Origin: Porphyromonadaceae bacterium FC4
GTDB taxonomy: Bacteria > Bacteroidota > Bacteroidia > Bacteroidales > Porphyromonadaceae
Length of the DNA: 64,000 nucleotides
NCBI GenBank assembly: GCA_900120395.1
Contig: LT635553.1
Coordinates: 548,186 to 612,185, forward strand
Reading direction: 5' to 3'
Of the stretch, positions 8,501-16,199 are shown piece after piece (positions within the stretch are counted from its first letter, which is position 1; every line of letters begins with the position of its first letter). Below the pieces are notes generated by a model. The model was not told the origin of the DNA. It ran no database searches and worked only from the letters and a program-made list of their open reading frames with translations. The position numbers and the translations under genes are program-made.

Positions 8501-9244
8501 CGAAAGTACGGAGTCTACCTTGCGGGTCTCGAAGTAGTCCGGACCGTCGGCACGCTTGGGGGCGAAAAACTCCACCTGCGGGCCTTCGTTGAAGGCGACG
8601 TTATCCTTGTATGCCGAGACGAGGTTGTTGGGGTTTGCCTTGGAGGTATCCTTGATCATTTGGAAGAGGCTCTTGGGCTGCTCTTCGCCATCGATCACAA
8701 AGGTTCCTCCGAAGATCTTGTGTCGGCAGTGCTCCGAATTGACCTGCGAGAAGCCAAAGAGCTCCGCATCTGTCAGTGGCCGTCCGATCTCTTTTGCCAC
8801 TCCGATCAGGTAGTCGATCTCCTCATCGCTCAGCGCCAAGCCCTCTTCGGCATTGTATTCACGGATGTCTTTGACCTCAATGATCGGGGCTTTTTGGAGG
8901 TTTTGCTCAAAGATCGTACCGGAGAGACCCTCGTACTTTCTCAGGAGCATTCGGTCGTACGGCGTATCTTCCTCAGCTTGTACAAACATCTCGATCCGAT
9001 CGATCCCGGTACGTTGCCTGAGTCCCATCACCTCGGTTATCTCCGTGGCGTTGGTGGACCAAGGGGTGATCATCTCGGCACGCGGACCAATATAGTAGCC
9101 CGGGAGTACCTGCTCTTCGGTGGGTTCGGCATCCCCGAATAACCAGCGCAGTGCCTCCAGGTCGGCATCATTGATAGGCTTGGTGTGGCTGACAGCGTAG
9201 ACCGTTGTCAGTTCGTTGTCTTGTTTTCTAAAGAAAGAGATCAT
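5561..9244 (-). CDS. purL: Phosphoribosylformylglycinamidine synthase, large single-chain type
   Basis: PurL converts FGAR, glutamine and ATP to FGAM, the fourth step of purine synthesis. At 1227 residues it is the single-chain type that fuses the synthase and glutaminase domains. Visible landmarks are the ATP-binding and Mg-binding segments with SLKAETHNFPT and GGEIRDR, NPVVSIHDHGAGG in the core, a second half-repeat with AIHDISAGGL, and the C-terminal amidotransferase with nucleophile GVCNGCQLM and the His-Glu pair in MMPHPERC. It starts 27 bases after the thioredoxin-fold lipoprotein gene on the same strand and probably shares its transcript, although the functions are unrelated. A GAGGGTGTG palindrome follows the stop. 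Confidence 0.97.
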   Translation of the reverse strand: MISFFRKQDNELTTVYAVSHTKPINDADLEALRWLFGDAEPTEEQVLPGYYIGPRAEMITPWSTNATEITEVMGLRQRTGIDRIEMFVQAEEDTPYDRMLLRKYEGLSGTIFEQNLQKAPIIEVKDIREYNAEEGLALSDEEIDYLIGVAKEIGRPLTDAELFGFSQVNSEHCRHKIFGGTFVIDGEEQPKSLFQMIKDTSKANPNNLVSAYKDNVAFNEGPQVEFFAPKRADGPDYFETRKVDSVLSLKAETHNFPTTVEPFNGAATGTGGEIRDRLAGGRASLPLAGTAVYMTPYTRLDGAKQWEKAINARPWLYQNPQELLTKASNGASDFGNKFGQPLICGSVLTFEHREEDRTWGYDKVIMLAGGVGMAERRDALKGSAEKGDKIVVMGGDNYRIGMGGGAVSSVNTGVYQDAIELNAIQRSNPEMQKRVSNVIRALAESPINPVVSIHDHGAGGHLNCLSELVEESGGKIYMDKLPVGDPSLSDKEIISNESQERMGLLIKSGDVGAIQKIAERERAPMYVVGEATGDQELDFENKDGSRPFDLKLSHLFGSAPKTVMTDTTREQHFTNPERLQSTDLLQHLKDVLSLEAVGSKDWLTNKVDRSVTGKVARQQCQGELQLPLSDLGAVALDYRGKEGVATSIGHAPQVALIDPAAGSRLAVAEALTNLISAPLKEGLTSVSLSANWMWPCRNPGEDARLYEAVQACSDFAIALGINIPTGKDSLSMTQNYTDAPQVLSPGTLIVSAAGEVTDVKKIPTPVLKPVKDSGIVYIDLSFCPRALGGSALYQTLGKVGSEAPDILDVDYFIDAYEAIQKLIYSENILAIHDISAGGLITALLEMTFANTRGGVRMEPHFLAEDNDLLKVLFCENPGILIQVSDPEGVVAELDKQGIAAELIARPIEERSLVLGDDTTHTFAIDELREAWYAPSKAMERYQSSPDQAEMRAKNIFAQPIRYTFPKNYTGKLEYTLPERPSGIRAAIIRDKGTNGEREMAYALYLAGFDVKDVHMTDLMSGRETLKDIQMLVFCGGFSHSDVLGSAKGWAAGFRYNETARKVLKDFYARENTLSLGVCNGCQLMGELGMLYTDGREFHMRENASGRFESSFTTLEILENNSVMLSSLAGAKLGCWIAHGEGRFELSGELSAYPIAAKYAYDEYPGNPNRSAGAIAALTSEDGRHLAMMPHPERCIFPWQCGYFPEGYEVTPWAEAFRNAYLWCRDHK

Positions 9245-9271
9245 AGTACTATTTTGTAGAGCTGTTGGTAT

Positions 9272-10441
9272 TTACTTGAGTTCGCGGAGGATGGCTTTTT
9301 CGAGCTCCTCTATGCTCGTTGCACGGAGCACGATATCCCCTTGCTTGTTGATCAGGTAGAGTGCGGGTAGCGATTGGATGTTGTACAGACCTATGTACTG
9401 GGAGTAGGGTCCGTCAGCATCCACGACATTCGTCCAGGGCATCTGTTTGGTCACGTTTCGCCAGATGTGCTGATCCCGGTCCAGTGCTACCTGATAGATC
9501 CGCAATCCCCTCGGAGCGTAGTGGCCGTAGAGCGTCTTTAGGATGCTGTTGAACTCCGGCGCCCAGTTGGCACCCATGCTTGTAAAGCAGAGAAGTGTCG
9601 TGTGTCCCTCCGCAGTCTTGCTGAGGCTGATCGTCTGCCCCTCGGTGTCCGGGAGTTTGATATCTATATATCCGACCACATCAACCTCTTGGAGGGGCTG
9701 GTCGGGGGTATCATTCTTTGCCTCCGCCAGTCGCTGCCGACGTGCTACCGCCAGGGCTTGAAGCGCCAGACGGTACAGGTGCTCGGTACGCGGATCCTCA
9801 GGTCGGTAGACCTGATAGATATTGGCAACTGATGCAAAAGCTCGGGCATCCTCCGGGTCGTAGACGTTGAATATGAGCTCGCTCCCCACCTGCTGAAAGA
9901 GAGCAAAGTACGCTGCAGTGGACATCGGATTGGTATAGATCACCCGGGTTGCCACCTCCTTGTAGTTGGCGATGATGCTGTCTCTCAGCGATGTGTACTC
10001 AAAGAACGACACCTCGCCACTATTGTATCGATCCAAAAGAGCCTTGGCATCGGTGTTGGCTTTTCTGCTAGCCAGCCAGACCTCCTTGATCTGCTCAGAC
10101 TCTCCGCTGCCACTGACGCTATAGTCGCTACTCAACTTATCTGCCGGAGCATCGATGGTGATGGTCTCTATGGAGTCCACGGCAAAGGGGATCGACTGCG
10201 CCCCCATCCTTAGCTGGTAGTGCTCCGGGTATTGGGGTGCTGCACCACGTAGCTTGTAGTGTCCGTTGCCTTTTAGGACGACCGAGTCCTCCAGTTCTAT
10301 TCCGGTCAGGGTCCGGTGCTCCAGGTAGAGTGTCTGTCCCTCTCCACCGGAGATGACCCCATTGATTTCAAAAGTAGGCTCACGCTTGGCGCATCCTACC
10401 AGTACCAGGCAGGTCAGTGTCGCTGCTAGTATTTTTCTCAT
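9272..10441 (-). CDS. TlpA/AhpC-like thioredoxin-fold lipoprotein without CXXC, DUF4369-type N-terminus
   Basis: An exported 389-residue protein with a lipoprotein signal ending in LVGC (Cys17). Residues about 22-130 look like the beta-rich DUF4369 domain found before Bacteroidales periplasmic thioredoxin-like proteins. The C-terminal third (from about 270) has the thioredoxin fold sequence pattern, including the NIQSLPALYLINKQGDIVLRA strand with its cis-proline. At the place of the redox motif it reads MGANWAPEF, with no cysteine, so disulfide chemistry is not expected (inference). It overlaps the upstream protease gene by four bases (ATGA), which suggests coupled expression of two exported proteins, and precedes purL by 27 bases. 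Confidence 0.82.
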   Translation of the reverse strand: MRKILAATLTCLVLVGCAKREPTFEINGVISGGEGQTLYLEHRTLTGIELEDSVVLKGNGHYKLRGAAPQYPEHYQLRMGAQSIPFAVDSIETITIDAPADKLSSDYSVSGSGESEQIKEVWLASRKANTDAKALLDRYNSGEVSFFEYTSLRDSIIANYKEVATRVIYTNPMSTAAYFALFQQVGSELIFNVYDPEDARAFASVANIYQVYRPEDPRTEHLYRLALQALAVARRQRLAEAKNDTPDQPLQEVDVVGYIDIKLPDTEGQTISLSKTAEGHTTLLCFTSMGANWAPEFNSILKTLYGHYAPRGLRIYQVALDRDQHIWRNVTKQMPWTNVVDADGPYSQYIGLYNIQSLPALYLINKQGDIVLRATSIEELEKAILRELK

Positions 10442-12639
10442 TGCTTAGCTCGTGTAGGTAAGATTATCTTCAGGTTTTCTTTCTCTCCTCCCACCCGTAG
10501 TTGCAGTACAAGCACTCCCAGTCCCTCCAGAGGCCTTTTGTCCAAGAGGAGTACCCTCTCGCCGGATGGAGCACTCCCGAGACGAATAGGGCAGCTGTAG
10601 ACCGGTTGTCCCAGGAGGGTATAGATCCTGAGCTCTCCGCTCGCACTCTGTAGCCGCTTGGCAAAGGTCAGCATCAGCTTTTCGTCGCTGATGGACTTCA
10701 GGTCGACAAAGGGCTCGGCTCCATCCTGCCGGACGTAGTCATCCCGGTCGACCATCAGGTCCAGCCAAAGGTTGGCATTGATTGACCTAAAGGTGCCCGC
10801 CTCTTTCACAAAAGCGGTCGCTGTCTGTCCCTGATGGCTGACGATACTGACGTTCTGCGGAAGTCCGGAGGTGTTGAGCGCAAAATAGTAGGATCCGCCT
10901 TTTCCGGATGGAGATAGGGGGGACTCCAGAGGCACAAACACCTCTCTCATCATTTGGAACTTTTGAGTCCCGCTTAGGAGTTCACTCGGCACTACTGCCG
11001 AAGCCACCTCGCGTCCGTCGCTACTGAGCGCATCATAGACCCTTAGCACCAGTGGCTCCGACGCATGAAGCGCCTGAGCTGTCGGCTCCAGGTCCATCAT
11101 CACGTACACGCCGCTCACCTTGCTACCGGGGGTGATGTCGTACCGCTCTGCCACCTCTGTGTGGCGGGTTAGCTCGGCTCGCTCCAGCATCTTGATCTGG
11201 GGACGCAGATCTTTGTTGCCGGTCAACCTCGGCATGTGCGTGATGCGCAGCGACCTTGGCGTCATCCCTCCCGCCTCCTCCCGACCGGGGCAGGTGGTCA
11301 GGTTGGTATCGCCTCCCGTCAGGTGCTCACGGATACTTATAGCCCCTTCTTTCTCGGAGTCAAAGACTTTTCGGAGCGAAAAGAAGTAGTCCGAGAGCCC
11401 GTTTCCACAGAAAGAATAGCCCCCGGTGAGCCCGCCCACGACGCAGTTGTCTTTGTCAAAGAGCGGAGAGCCGGACGATCCGCTCTCTGTAGTGCCAATC
11501 TCCCACCTTTCGACCATGATGAATACTTTGCTGTTTCCCCACGGGTATTCGGGACTGTATCCCTCCAGGTCATTTCCGATGTTGGTTGCTCTATTCACCC
11601 TCTTAGTCTGGTAGTAGGGGTGGTGGATGTTGTGGTAGGGGCCCACAGGATGGTTCGACGCCCGCCACCCGGCGTAGTACGGGCGGTAGTTGCTCGGCGG
11701 TCGCTGGTTCATCTCCAGCATACAAGCGTCTGTAGAAGTGTCGATGCCGACCAGCTTGGCTCCGGAGAGGGACTGCGTCACAGCGGGTGCGATACCTCTG
11801 CCACATACCGGCACGGCGTAGTTAAACACCACCACCGTCCGGCTCGCTCGCTCCTCATAGTTGTGGTGCTTAAAATTACCCGACAGCACATGCGACGCCG
11901 TCATGATATAGGGTGTGCCATCGTTTTTAGAAGTGTTGGTGAGCCAGCCGGTTCCTGCCGTTGTCCCATCCACGTAGATCAGCACCACGCTTCGGGCTAT
12001 ATCCGACACCGCAGGGTAGCACGCCACCTCGGGTGCACAGTCGAGATCGTGCAGCGTATTCCCAAACTTATCCTGCAACTTGATCAGTGCATGGTTGACC
12101 TCGCGTAGGCGTAGACGTGGCTCTTCGCCTGCCGGTAGCTGTAGCTCCACGATCACGTCATCCGAGGGGATGGGGATGGTGGCGAGCTCGTGCCGGGTAT
12201 TGTTGTTCTCCGCCCCAAATGGTCCGATCACTATACTCTTGTCTCTCGAACTGTAGATATAGAGTCGCCCCTCCTTGGGCAGATCAAAGTCGCTAAAGTA
12301 AAAGCTCAGACTCTCTGCTCCGCGTGAGGTCACCCGCATCTGCCAGATATCAGTACTACCCTGTCGGGAGTGCAGCCCCGCCTCGGGGATGTCCACGTCC
12401 ACGACTTGCTTGTGAGCAAAAGCGAGCAGACGCAGCTCGGACTCGTTTTGCTGCTCCAGTGCCAGCATGGCTGAGTCTCTGTCAAAAGCTCCCAGTCGCA
12501 CCACCGGCAGCTCCGGTGTGTTGCGCACTCCCGAGCCGTCGCTCATGCCGTATGGACTGCTCGTCGTGACGATCTGAGCTACTGCGCTCATCAAGCAGAG
12601 AGGCAGGAGGGATAGGAGCAAGGTCAGCCGTCTTTTCAT
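10438..12639 (-). CDS. Secreted trypsin-like serine endopeptidase with a T9SS-type C-terminal tail
   Basis: A 733-residue exported protease. Signal peptide at residues 1-22 (MKRRLTLLLSLLPLCLMSAVAQ). The catalytic triad of a chymotrypsin-fold enzyme can be read as TASHV (His), STDACML (Asp) and GTTESGSSGSPLF (Ser in GSSGSP), in the right order, as in lysyl endopeptidase-like proteins of Bacteroidetes. The last 75 or so residues (ELRIYTLLGQPVYS through LQLRVGGEKENLKIIL) resemble a type IX secretion sorting domain, so I expect secretion or surface attachment (inference). I start at the ATG at 12639 because the upstream in-frame extension precedes the signal peptide. It overlaps the thioredoxin-fold gene by four bases. 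Substrate specificity cannot be told. Confidence 0.85.
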   Translation of the reverse strand: MKRRLTLLLSLLPLCLMSAVAQIVTTSSPYGMSDGSGVRNTPELPVVRLGAFDRDSAMLALEQQNESELRLLAFAHKQVVDVDIPEAGLHSRQGSTDIWQMRVTSRGAESLSFYFSDFDLPKEGRLYIYSSRDKSIVIGPFGAENNNTRHELATIPIPSDDVIVELQLPAGEEPRLRLREVNHALIKLQDKFGNTLHDLDCAPEVACYPAVSDIARSVVLIYVDGTTAGTGWLTNTSKNDGTPYIMTASHVLSGNFKHHNYEERASRTVVVFNYAVPVCGRGIAPAVTQSLSGAKLVGIDTSTDACMLEMNQRPPSNYRPYYAGWRASNHPVGPYHNIHHPYYQTKRVNRATNIGNDLEGYSPEYPWGNSKVFIMVERWEIGTTESGSSGSPLFDKDNCVVGGLTGGYSFCGNGLSDYFFSLRKVFDSEKEGAISIREHLTGGDTNLTTCPGREEAGGMTPRSLRITHMPRLTGNKDLRPQIKMLERAELTRHTEVAERYDITPGSKVSGVYVMMDLEPTAQALHASEPLVLRVYDALSSDGREVASAVVPSELLSGTQKFQMMREVFVPLESPLSPSGKGGSYYFALNTSGLPQNVSIVSHQGQTATAFVKEAGTFRSINANLWLDLMVDRDDYVRQDGAEPFVDLKSISDEKLMLTFAKRLQSASGELRIYTLLGQPVYSCPIRLGSAPSGERVLLLDKRPLEGLGVLVLQLRVGGEKENLKIILPTRAKQ

Positions 12640-12752
12640 GGGTATATCTATCTCTAGTCTCATCAGAAAAACCAAATGAACCACCACTATGGCTAGAGAG
12701 GGTGGTCCACAGTCATAAAATCATCCGCCAAAAGGGCACCGATACTCTCCTG

Positions 12753-12760
12753 CAAAAGTA
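12753..12760 (-). promoter_or_regulatory. -7 promoter element for the protease operon
   Basis: CAAAAGTA on the plus strand reads TActTTTG on the minus strand, giving a leader of about 110 bases before the protease ATG. No clear -33 TTTG is present. Confidence 0.4.
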
Positions 12761-12886
12761 TCGAAAAATACGCAATAAACCTCGGAAATAACGTGCTCCG
12801 GGAATGTTAGTTTGGGCAGGTGTACCGGGTTTGACACCCCAACATTTTTTCTCACCTTAATATTCTCCTCAACCTTGAGCCGTTGT

Positions 12887-13151
12887 ACGACCCCGACATG
12901 CGTCGGGGTCGGGAATGAAATCCGGATCGGTTACCCCGGGTCAGAGCTCCGGAGGAGCGAATGACCCGGGGCTAGATTCTTCGACCCCCAACGGGGTCGT
13001 TTTGCTCATCGATGCATGCTGCGGGGGCTCTGACCCCCGACGAATGTCGGGGTCGAACAACACAGCCCAGGGTCAGAGCTCCGCAGGAGCGAATGACCCT
13101 GGGAATACGGTCCTTCTCACAAAAACGACTCCGACGAATGTTGGAGTCGTA
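12887..13151. repeat. Palindrome array 2 (type II modules, reversed)
   Basis: Between divergent genes lie CGACCCCGAC/GTCGGGGTCG (12888-12911), CCCCGGGTCAGAGCTCC.. (about 12934-12974), GACCCC/GGGGTC (about 12982-12998), GACCCCCGAC/GTCGGGGTC (about 13032-13055), CCCAGGGTCAGAGCTCC/..TGACCCTGGG (about 13065-13104) and ACGACTCC/GGAGTCGT (13125-13150). These are the hairpins of the array after recG read in the reverse direction. Because the neighbours are divergent, simple 3'-end termination does not explain this copy. No gene is supported. Confidence 0.85.
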
Positions 13152-13211
13152 CCACTAAACGGAGATAATCGGGTGAATGTCTATATCGCTGACAAACAGG
13201 TAGATATTGGT

Positions 13212-13310
13212 CGCAAAAACTTTCCTACTGGAAAGAGTTTGCTTCTATCCGTCAAATCGTTTGCTTTCCTACTGGAAACATTTCTTTTCTATCCGTCAAA
13301 TTTTTTTTGT
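13212..13310 (+). repeat. Element A, copy 3
   Basis: Plus-oriented tandem pair with TTTCC-TACT-GGAAA and CTATCCGTCAAA twice, ending in a T run and TTTTGTCCC. It stands between palindrome array 2 and the DUF4834 gene, upstream of a plus-strand promoter. Confidence 0.85.
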
Positions 13311-13388
13311 CCCGAACTGAGCGAAAAAAGTACGGGGCATATCGGTGCAATTGCCCGGTGGGGCTCACCTGATCTCACGGGAAAGTGC

Positions 13389-13396
13389 TATATTTG
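13389..13396 (+). promoter_or_regulatory. -7 promoter element for the DUF4834 gene
   Basis: TAtaTTTG 36 bases before the ATG. No convincing -33 box at 19-21 bases. Confidence 0.4.
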
Positions 13397-13431
13397 ACTT
13401 GGTTGTTTTGAAAAACCTTAGCGTAATACCT

Positions 13432-13692
13432 ATGGATTTGTTATTGATTCTTTTGATCGTTCTGCTGATGGTGGCACTGTACCGCCTGCTGCCGGTTTTT
13501 CGGGCGCTACGCCGAGTCTCTGCTATGAAGCATGAGGCGCAGCGCAGGTACCAAGAGCAGCAGGAGCACCGGAGAGCAACAGAACGGACAGAAAATCCAC
13601 CTCGGAAATCAGAGGACTTGATAAAAGGTGCGAACCTAGATCTGGAGGGCGGGGAGTATGTGGATTATGAAGAGGTCAAGGATTCGAACTGA
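13432..13692 (+). CDS. DUF4834-like small membrane protein
   Basis: An 86-residue protein with one N-terminal membrane segment (residues 3-20, very rich in Leu and Val), then a basic, Gln/Glu/Arg-rich cytoplasmic part and an acidic end (EGGEYVDYEEVKDSN). The pattern of one helix, a charged linker and the closing YVDYEEVK matches the Bacteroidetes family DUF4834, whose function is not known. The start is ATG 13432, where the membrane helix begins; a longer frame from 13345 would put an unrelated stretch derived from repeat-flanking DNA in front. It is followed after 135 bases by the ROK regulator with its own -7 element. Confidence 0.7.
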   Translation: MDLLLILLIVLLMVALYRLLPVFRALRRVSAMKHEAQRRYQEQQEHRRATERTENPPRKSEDLIKGANLDLEGGEYVDYEEVKDSN

Positions 13693-13772
13693 TAACTAAA
13701 TAGTAGCGGATCCGGGAGAGGGAGTTTCTGAAAAATATCAAGAAGTTCGTGCAAAAGTTAAAACAATTGGTT

Positions 13773-13780
13773 ACCTTTGA
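13773..13780 (+). promoter_or_regulatory. -7 promoter element for the ROK gene
   Basis: TAccTTTG ends 47 bases before the ATG at 13828. No clear -33 box. Confidence 0.45.
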
Positions 13781-13827
13781 GCTTCGGACACTTTTCTACC
13801 CTACACTCAAGCCTTTTTAGCGACATT

Positions 13828-15054
13828 ATGAAGATAGAGAAATTCAGGGACATGCTCGATACGAACACTAAGGCAGTGTTTTATAAGAAAAGAATCATCG
13901 AGCATGTCATCGACATTGGCCCGGAGACTTTACCCAATCTGGCAAAACACCTTGAGGTGAGCGTGCCCACTGTGAGCAAGATGGTTAGTGAGCTCGTGGA
14001 CACCGGGGTATTCAAAAGCTATGGAAAACTAGAGACCTCGGGCGGACGCCATCCTTTCCTCTACGGTCTGGATCCGGAGAATTGTTACTTCTTGGGTGTG
14101 GACTTTGAGACCAACAAGATGAACCTGATGCTCATGGACCTATGCGGAGAGCAGGTACGTGAGGAGATGGGGCGACCCTTCACGTTTGAGAACACCGAGG
14201 AGTGCCTGCAGGAGCTCTGCGATGTGGTGAATGAGTTTCTCGACCGCGAAGGACCCGATGATCGTGCCAAGACGGTATCGATCGGTATGAACATCTATGG
14301 CCGACTCAACCCCAATACCGGCTACAGCTATACCTACTTCAACTTTAGCGAAGTGCCGCTGGCTAAGGTCCTTTCATCAAAGATTGGGATCGAGACCTTC
14401 ATCGACAACGATTCGAGAGCTTGCGCTTTTGGCGAGTACATGACGCACTACAAGGAGAATGGCAGTAACATGCTCTTTGTGAACATGACCTGGGGACTGG
14501 GGCTCGGCATCATCGTCGATGGCAAGCCCTATACCGGGAAGTCGGGCTTTAGTGGGGAGTTTGGACACATCCATGCGTACGAAAACGAAGTCCTCTGCCA
14601 CTGCGGCAAGAAAGGCTGTCTGGAGACAGAGGCGAGCGGGAGGGCTTTCTATCGGAAGTTCATGGAGCGAGTGAAGTCCGGAGACAACTCCATCCTGCGC
14701 TCTGCTAAGAGCGACCTGCACAAGCCCCTGGATGAGATCACCCTCCTCGACCTCATCGAGGCAACCCGTCGAGAGGATATGCTCTGTATAGAGATCCTGG
14801 AGGAGGTGGGAGAGCACCTGGGGATGCATGTGGCGAGTCTGATCAATATATTCAACCCGAATGTGGTGGTAGTCGGTGGTGTGCTGGCTAATACCGGTGA
14901 CTACTTGATGCAGCCGATGCGGAGCGCCATCCGTAAGTACTCGCTCAATATGGTGAACCAGGACACTGCTCTCAGGCAGTCGATGCTGCTCCGCTATGCG
15001 GGTGTGATCGGTGCCTGCATGCTTGCACGTAAGAAGGCTGTCGAGCGGCTTTAG
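13828..15054 (+). CDS. ROK-family transcriptional regulator / sugar kinase-like protein
   Basis: A 408-residue NagC/Mlc-type protein: a winged helix-turn-helix at the N-terminus (about residues 15-70, ETLPNLAKHLEVSVPTVSKMVSELVDTG) followed by a ROK sugar-binding domain. In the ROK part GVDFETNKMNLMLMDL is the phosphate-loop-like start, FIDNDSRACAFGE carries the catalytic-type Asp, and GEFGHIHAYENEVLCHCGKKGCLETEASG has the zinc-binding His and Cys cluster typical of the family. It is thus expected to sense a sugar or amino sugar derivative and repress genes elsewhere; no uptake genes are adjacent. I start at 13828, since the longer reading begins inside the promoter. A strong hairpin follows. 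Confidence 0.88.
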   Translation: MKIEKFRDMLDTNTKAVFYKKRIIEHVIDIGPETLPNLAKHLEVSVPTVSKMVSELVDTGVFKSYGKLETSGGRHPFLYGLDPENCYFLGVDFETNKMNLMLMDLCGEQVREEMGRPFTFENTEECLQELCDVVNEFLDREGPDDRAKTVSIGMNIYGRLNPNTGYSYTYFNFSEVPLAKVLSSKIGIETFIDNDSRACAFGEYMTHYKENGSNMLFVNMTWGLGLGIIVDGKPYTGKSGFSGEFGHIHAYENEVLCHCGKKGCLETEASGRAFYRKFMERVKSGDNSILRSAKSDLHKPLDEITLLDLIEATRREDMLCIEILEEVGEHLGMHVASLINIFNPNVVVVGGVLANTGDYLMQPMRSAIRKYSLNMVNQDTALRQSMLLRYAGVIGACMLARKKAVERL

Positions 15055-15107
15055 AGCTGTGATGTAAACGATCTATCCCCCCTTCGGGGTGGATGCACCA
15101 ATAAGAA

Positions 15108-15141
15108 GACAGCCCCTTAGCACGAATGCTAAGGGGCTGTC
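15108..15141. terminator. Bidirectional terminator between the ROK gene and the tRNA genes
   Basis: GACAGCCCCTTAGC and GCTAAGGGGCTGTC form a perfect 14-bp stem with a 6-base loop, followed by TCTTTG on the plus side. It lies between convergent units and can serve both. A smaller hairpin (CCCC-CTTC-GGGG) lies near 15077-15092. Confidence 0.8.
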
Positions 15142-15154
15142 TCTTTGTGCTTGG

Positions 15155-15229
15155 TGGACCCTGTAGGATTCGAACCTACGACCCTCTGTTTGTAAGACAG
15201 ACGCTCTGAACCAACTGAGCTAAGGATCC
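15155..15229 (-). tRNA. tRNA-Val (anticodon UAC), copy 1
   Basis: The minus strand folds into a complete cloverleaf: acceptor GGATCCT/AGGGTCC, D stem GCTC/GAGC, anticodon stem TCTGT/ACAGA with loop CTTACAA (anticodon TAC, valine codons), and T arm GTAGG-TTCGAAT-CCTAC. Discriminator A. In this copy a CCA follows the discriminator in the genome (15152-15154). It is the downstream member of a tandem pair separated by 23 bases. Confidence 0.93.
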
Positions 15230-15252
15230 AAGAAGTATTTGATCGTATTGTG

Positions 15253-15327
15253 TGGACCCTGTAGGATTCGAACCTACGACCCTCTGTTTGTAAGACAGAC
15301 GCTCTGAACCAACTGAGCTAAGGATCC
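15253..15327 (-). tRNA. tRNA-Val (anticodon UAC), copy 2
   Basis: Identical cloverleaf to the neighbouring copy, with the same anticodon TAC and discriminator A, but the bases after it are CAC, so CCA is not encoded. It is the promoter-proximal copy of the pair, with the promoter at 15387-15417. Confidence 0.93.
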
Positions 15328-15386
15328 AAAAAGTATAGGTGCGTCTCTGCGTGAGTCGTTGATCTCTCTTTTTCGCTGACGCTTGG

Positions 15387-15417
15387 CAAAGTTACAAAAG
15401 TTTTTTGACTTGCCAAA
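15387..15417 (-). promoter_or_regulatory. Promoter of the tRNA-Val pair
   Basis: On the minus strand TTTG (15414-15417) and TAacTTTG (15387-15394) are separated by exactly 19 bases, a full match to the Bacteroidetes consensus. The tRNA gene begins 60 bases downstream. Confidence 0.8.
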
Positions 15418-15535
15418 TGTTTTGCTAGATCAATTTAGCGCCAAGGGCTATTTACGAGTGCTTTCTCTCTACTTTTGTCATTCTTGTGGTGGCTGTCGTG
15501 AGGCAGAGGGGCGGTCTCTGGCAGCCTCCGGGGGA

Positions 15536-16198
15536 CTACCATGCGATGGGCGCTATGCCGTGTGAGGCGAGGTAGTAGTTGGTCTTGGAGAAGTGCTGGC
15601 AGCCAAAGAACCCCCTGTAAGCCGATAGAGGGGACGGGTGTACGCTCCGTAGGATATAGTGCTTTTCGGGGTCGATGTACATCTCTTTGCGCCGGGCATC
15701 ACTCCCCCAGAGTAGGAATACCAAGTGCTCCCGCTGCTGTGAGAGGACTTGGATGACGTGGTCGGTAAAGCGCTCCCACCCCCATCCGGCGTGGCTCTTT
15801 GGAGTGTGTGCCTGTACGGTGAGGGTGGCGTTGAGGAGGAGCACTCCTTGCTGAGCCCAGTGGGTGAGATTGCCGCTCATCGGGATGGGCTTGCCAACAT
15901 CGGTGTTGAGCTCTTTGTAGATGTTTTGGAGAGAGGGAGGGATGGGGCAGCCATCCGGGACCGAGAAGCTGAGCCCCATGGCCTGACCGTAGTTGTGGTA
16001 CGGGTCTTGGCCAAGGATCACCACCTTGACCCGGTCGAGGGGAGTGAGATTGAAGGCATTGAAGATCAGCGATCCGGGTGGAAAGACGGTTGCGGTGGAG
16101 TATGCTTGGCGGACCCGGTCGGTCAGTTCCCTGAAGTAGGGCTGCTCAAACTCGTCCGCCAAGGCTTCTTTCCAAGAAGGGTGTATCTGTACGTCCAT
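15536..16198 (-). CDS. ung: Uracil-DNA glycosylase
   Basis: Family 1 UDG, which excises uracil from DNA. The water-activating loop VILGQDPYH places Asp65 and His68 (positions 63-68), the uracil-recognition segment includes LLLNATLTV, and the DNA-intercalation loop is HPSPLSAYRGFFG. The length (220) is that of bacterial Ung. It is the last gene of a minus-strand operon, starting one base after the M49 peptidase stop, and so is presumably cotranscribed with murF-alr. A short unassigned stretch (15331-15535) separates it from the tRNA genes and contains their promoter. Confidence 0.97.
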   Translation of the reverse strand: MDVQIHPSWKEALADEFEQPYFRELTDRVRQAYSTATVFPPGSLIFNAFNLTPLDRVKVVILGQDPYHNYGQAMGLSFSVPDGCPIPPSLQNIYKELNTDVGKPIPMSGNLTHWAQQGVLLLNATLTVQAHTPKSHAGWGWERFTDHVIQVLSQQREHLVFLLWGSDARRKEMYIDPEKHYILRSVHPSPLSAYRGFFGCQHFSKTNYYLASHGIAPIAW

Positions 16199-16199
16199 T

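Noticed and set aside
13345-13431. N-terminal extension of the DUF4834 protein
   Set aside because: The upstream codons precede the membrane helix and cover the -7 element at 13389-13396, so ATG 13432 is preferred.
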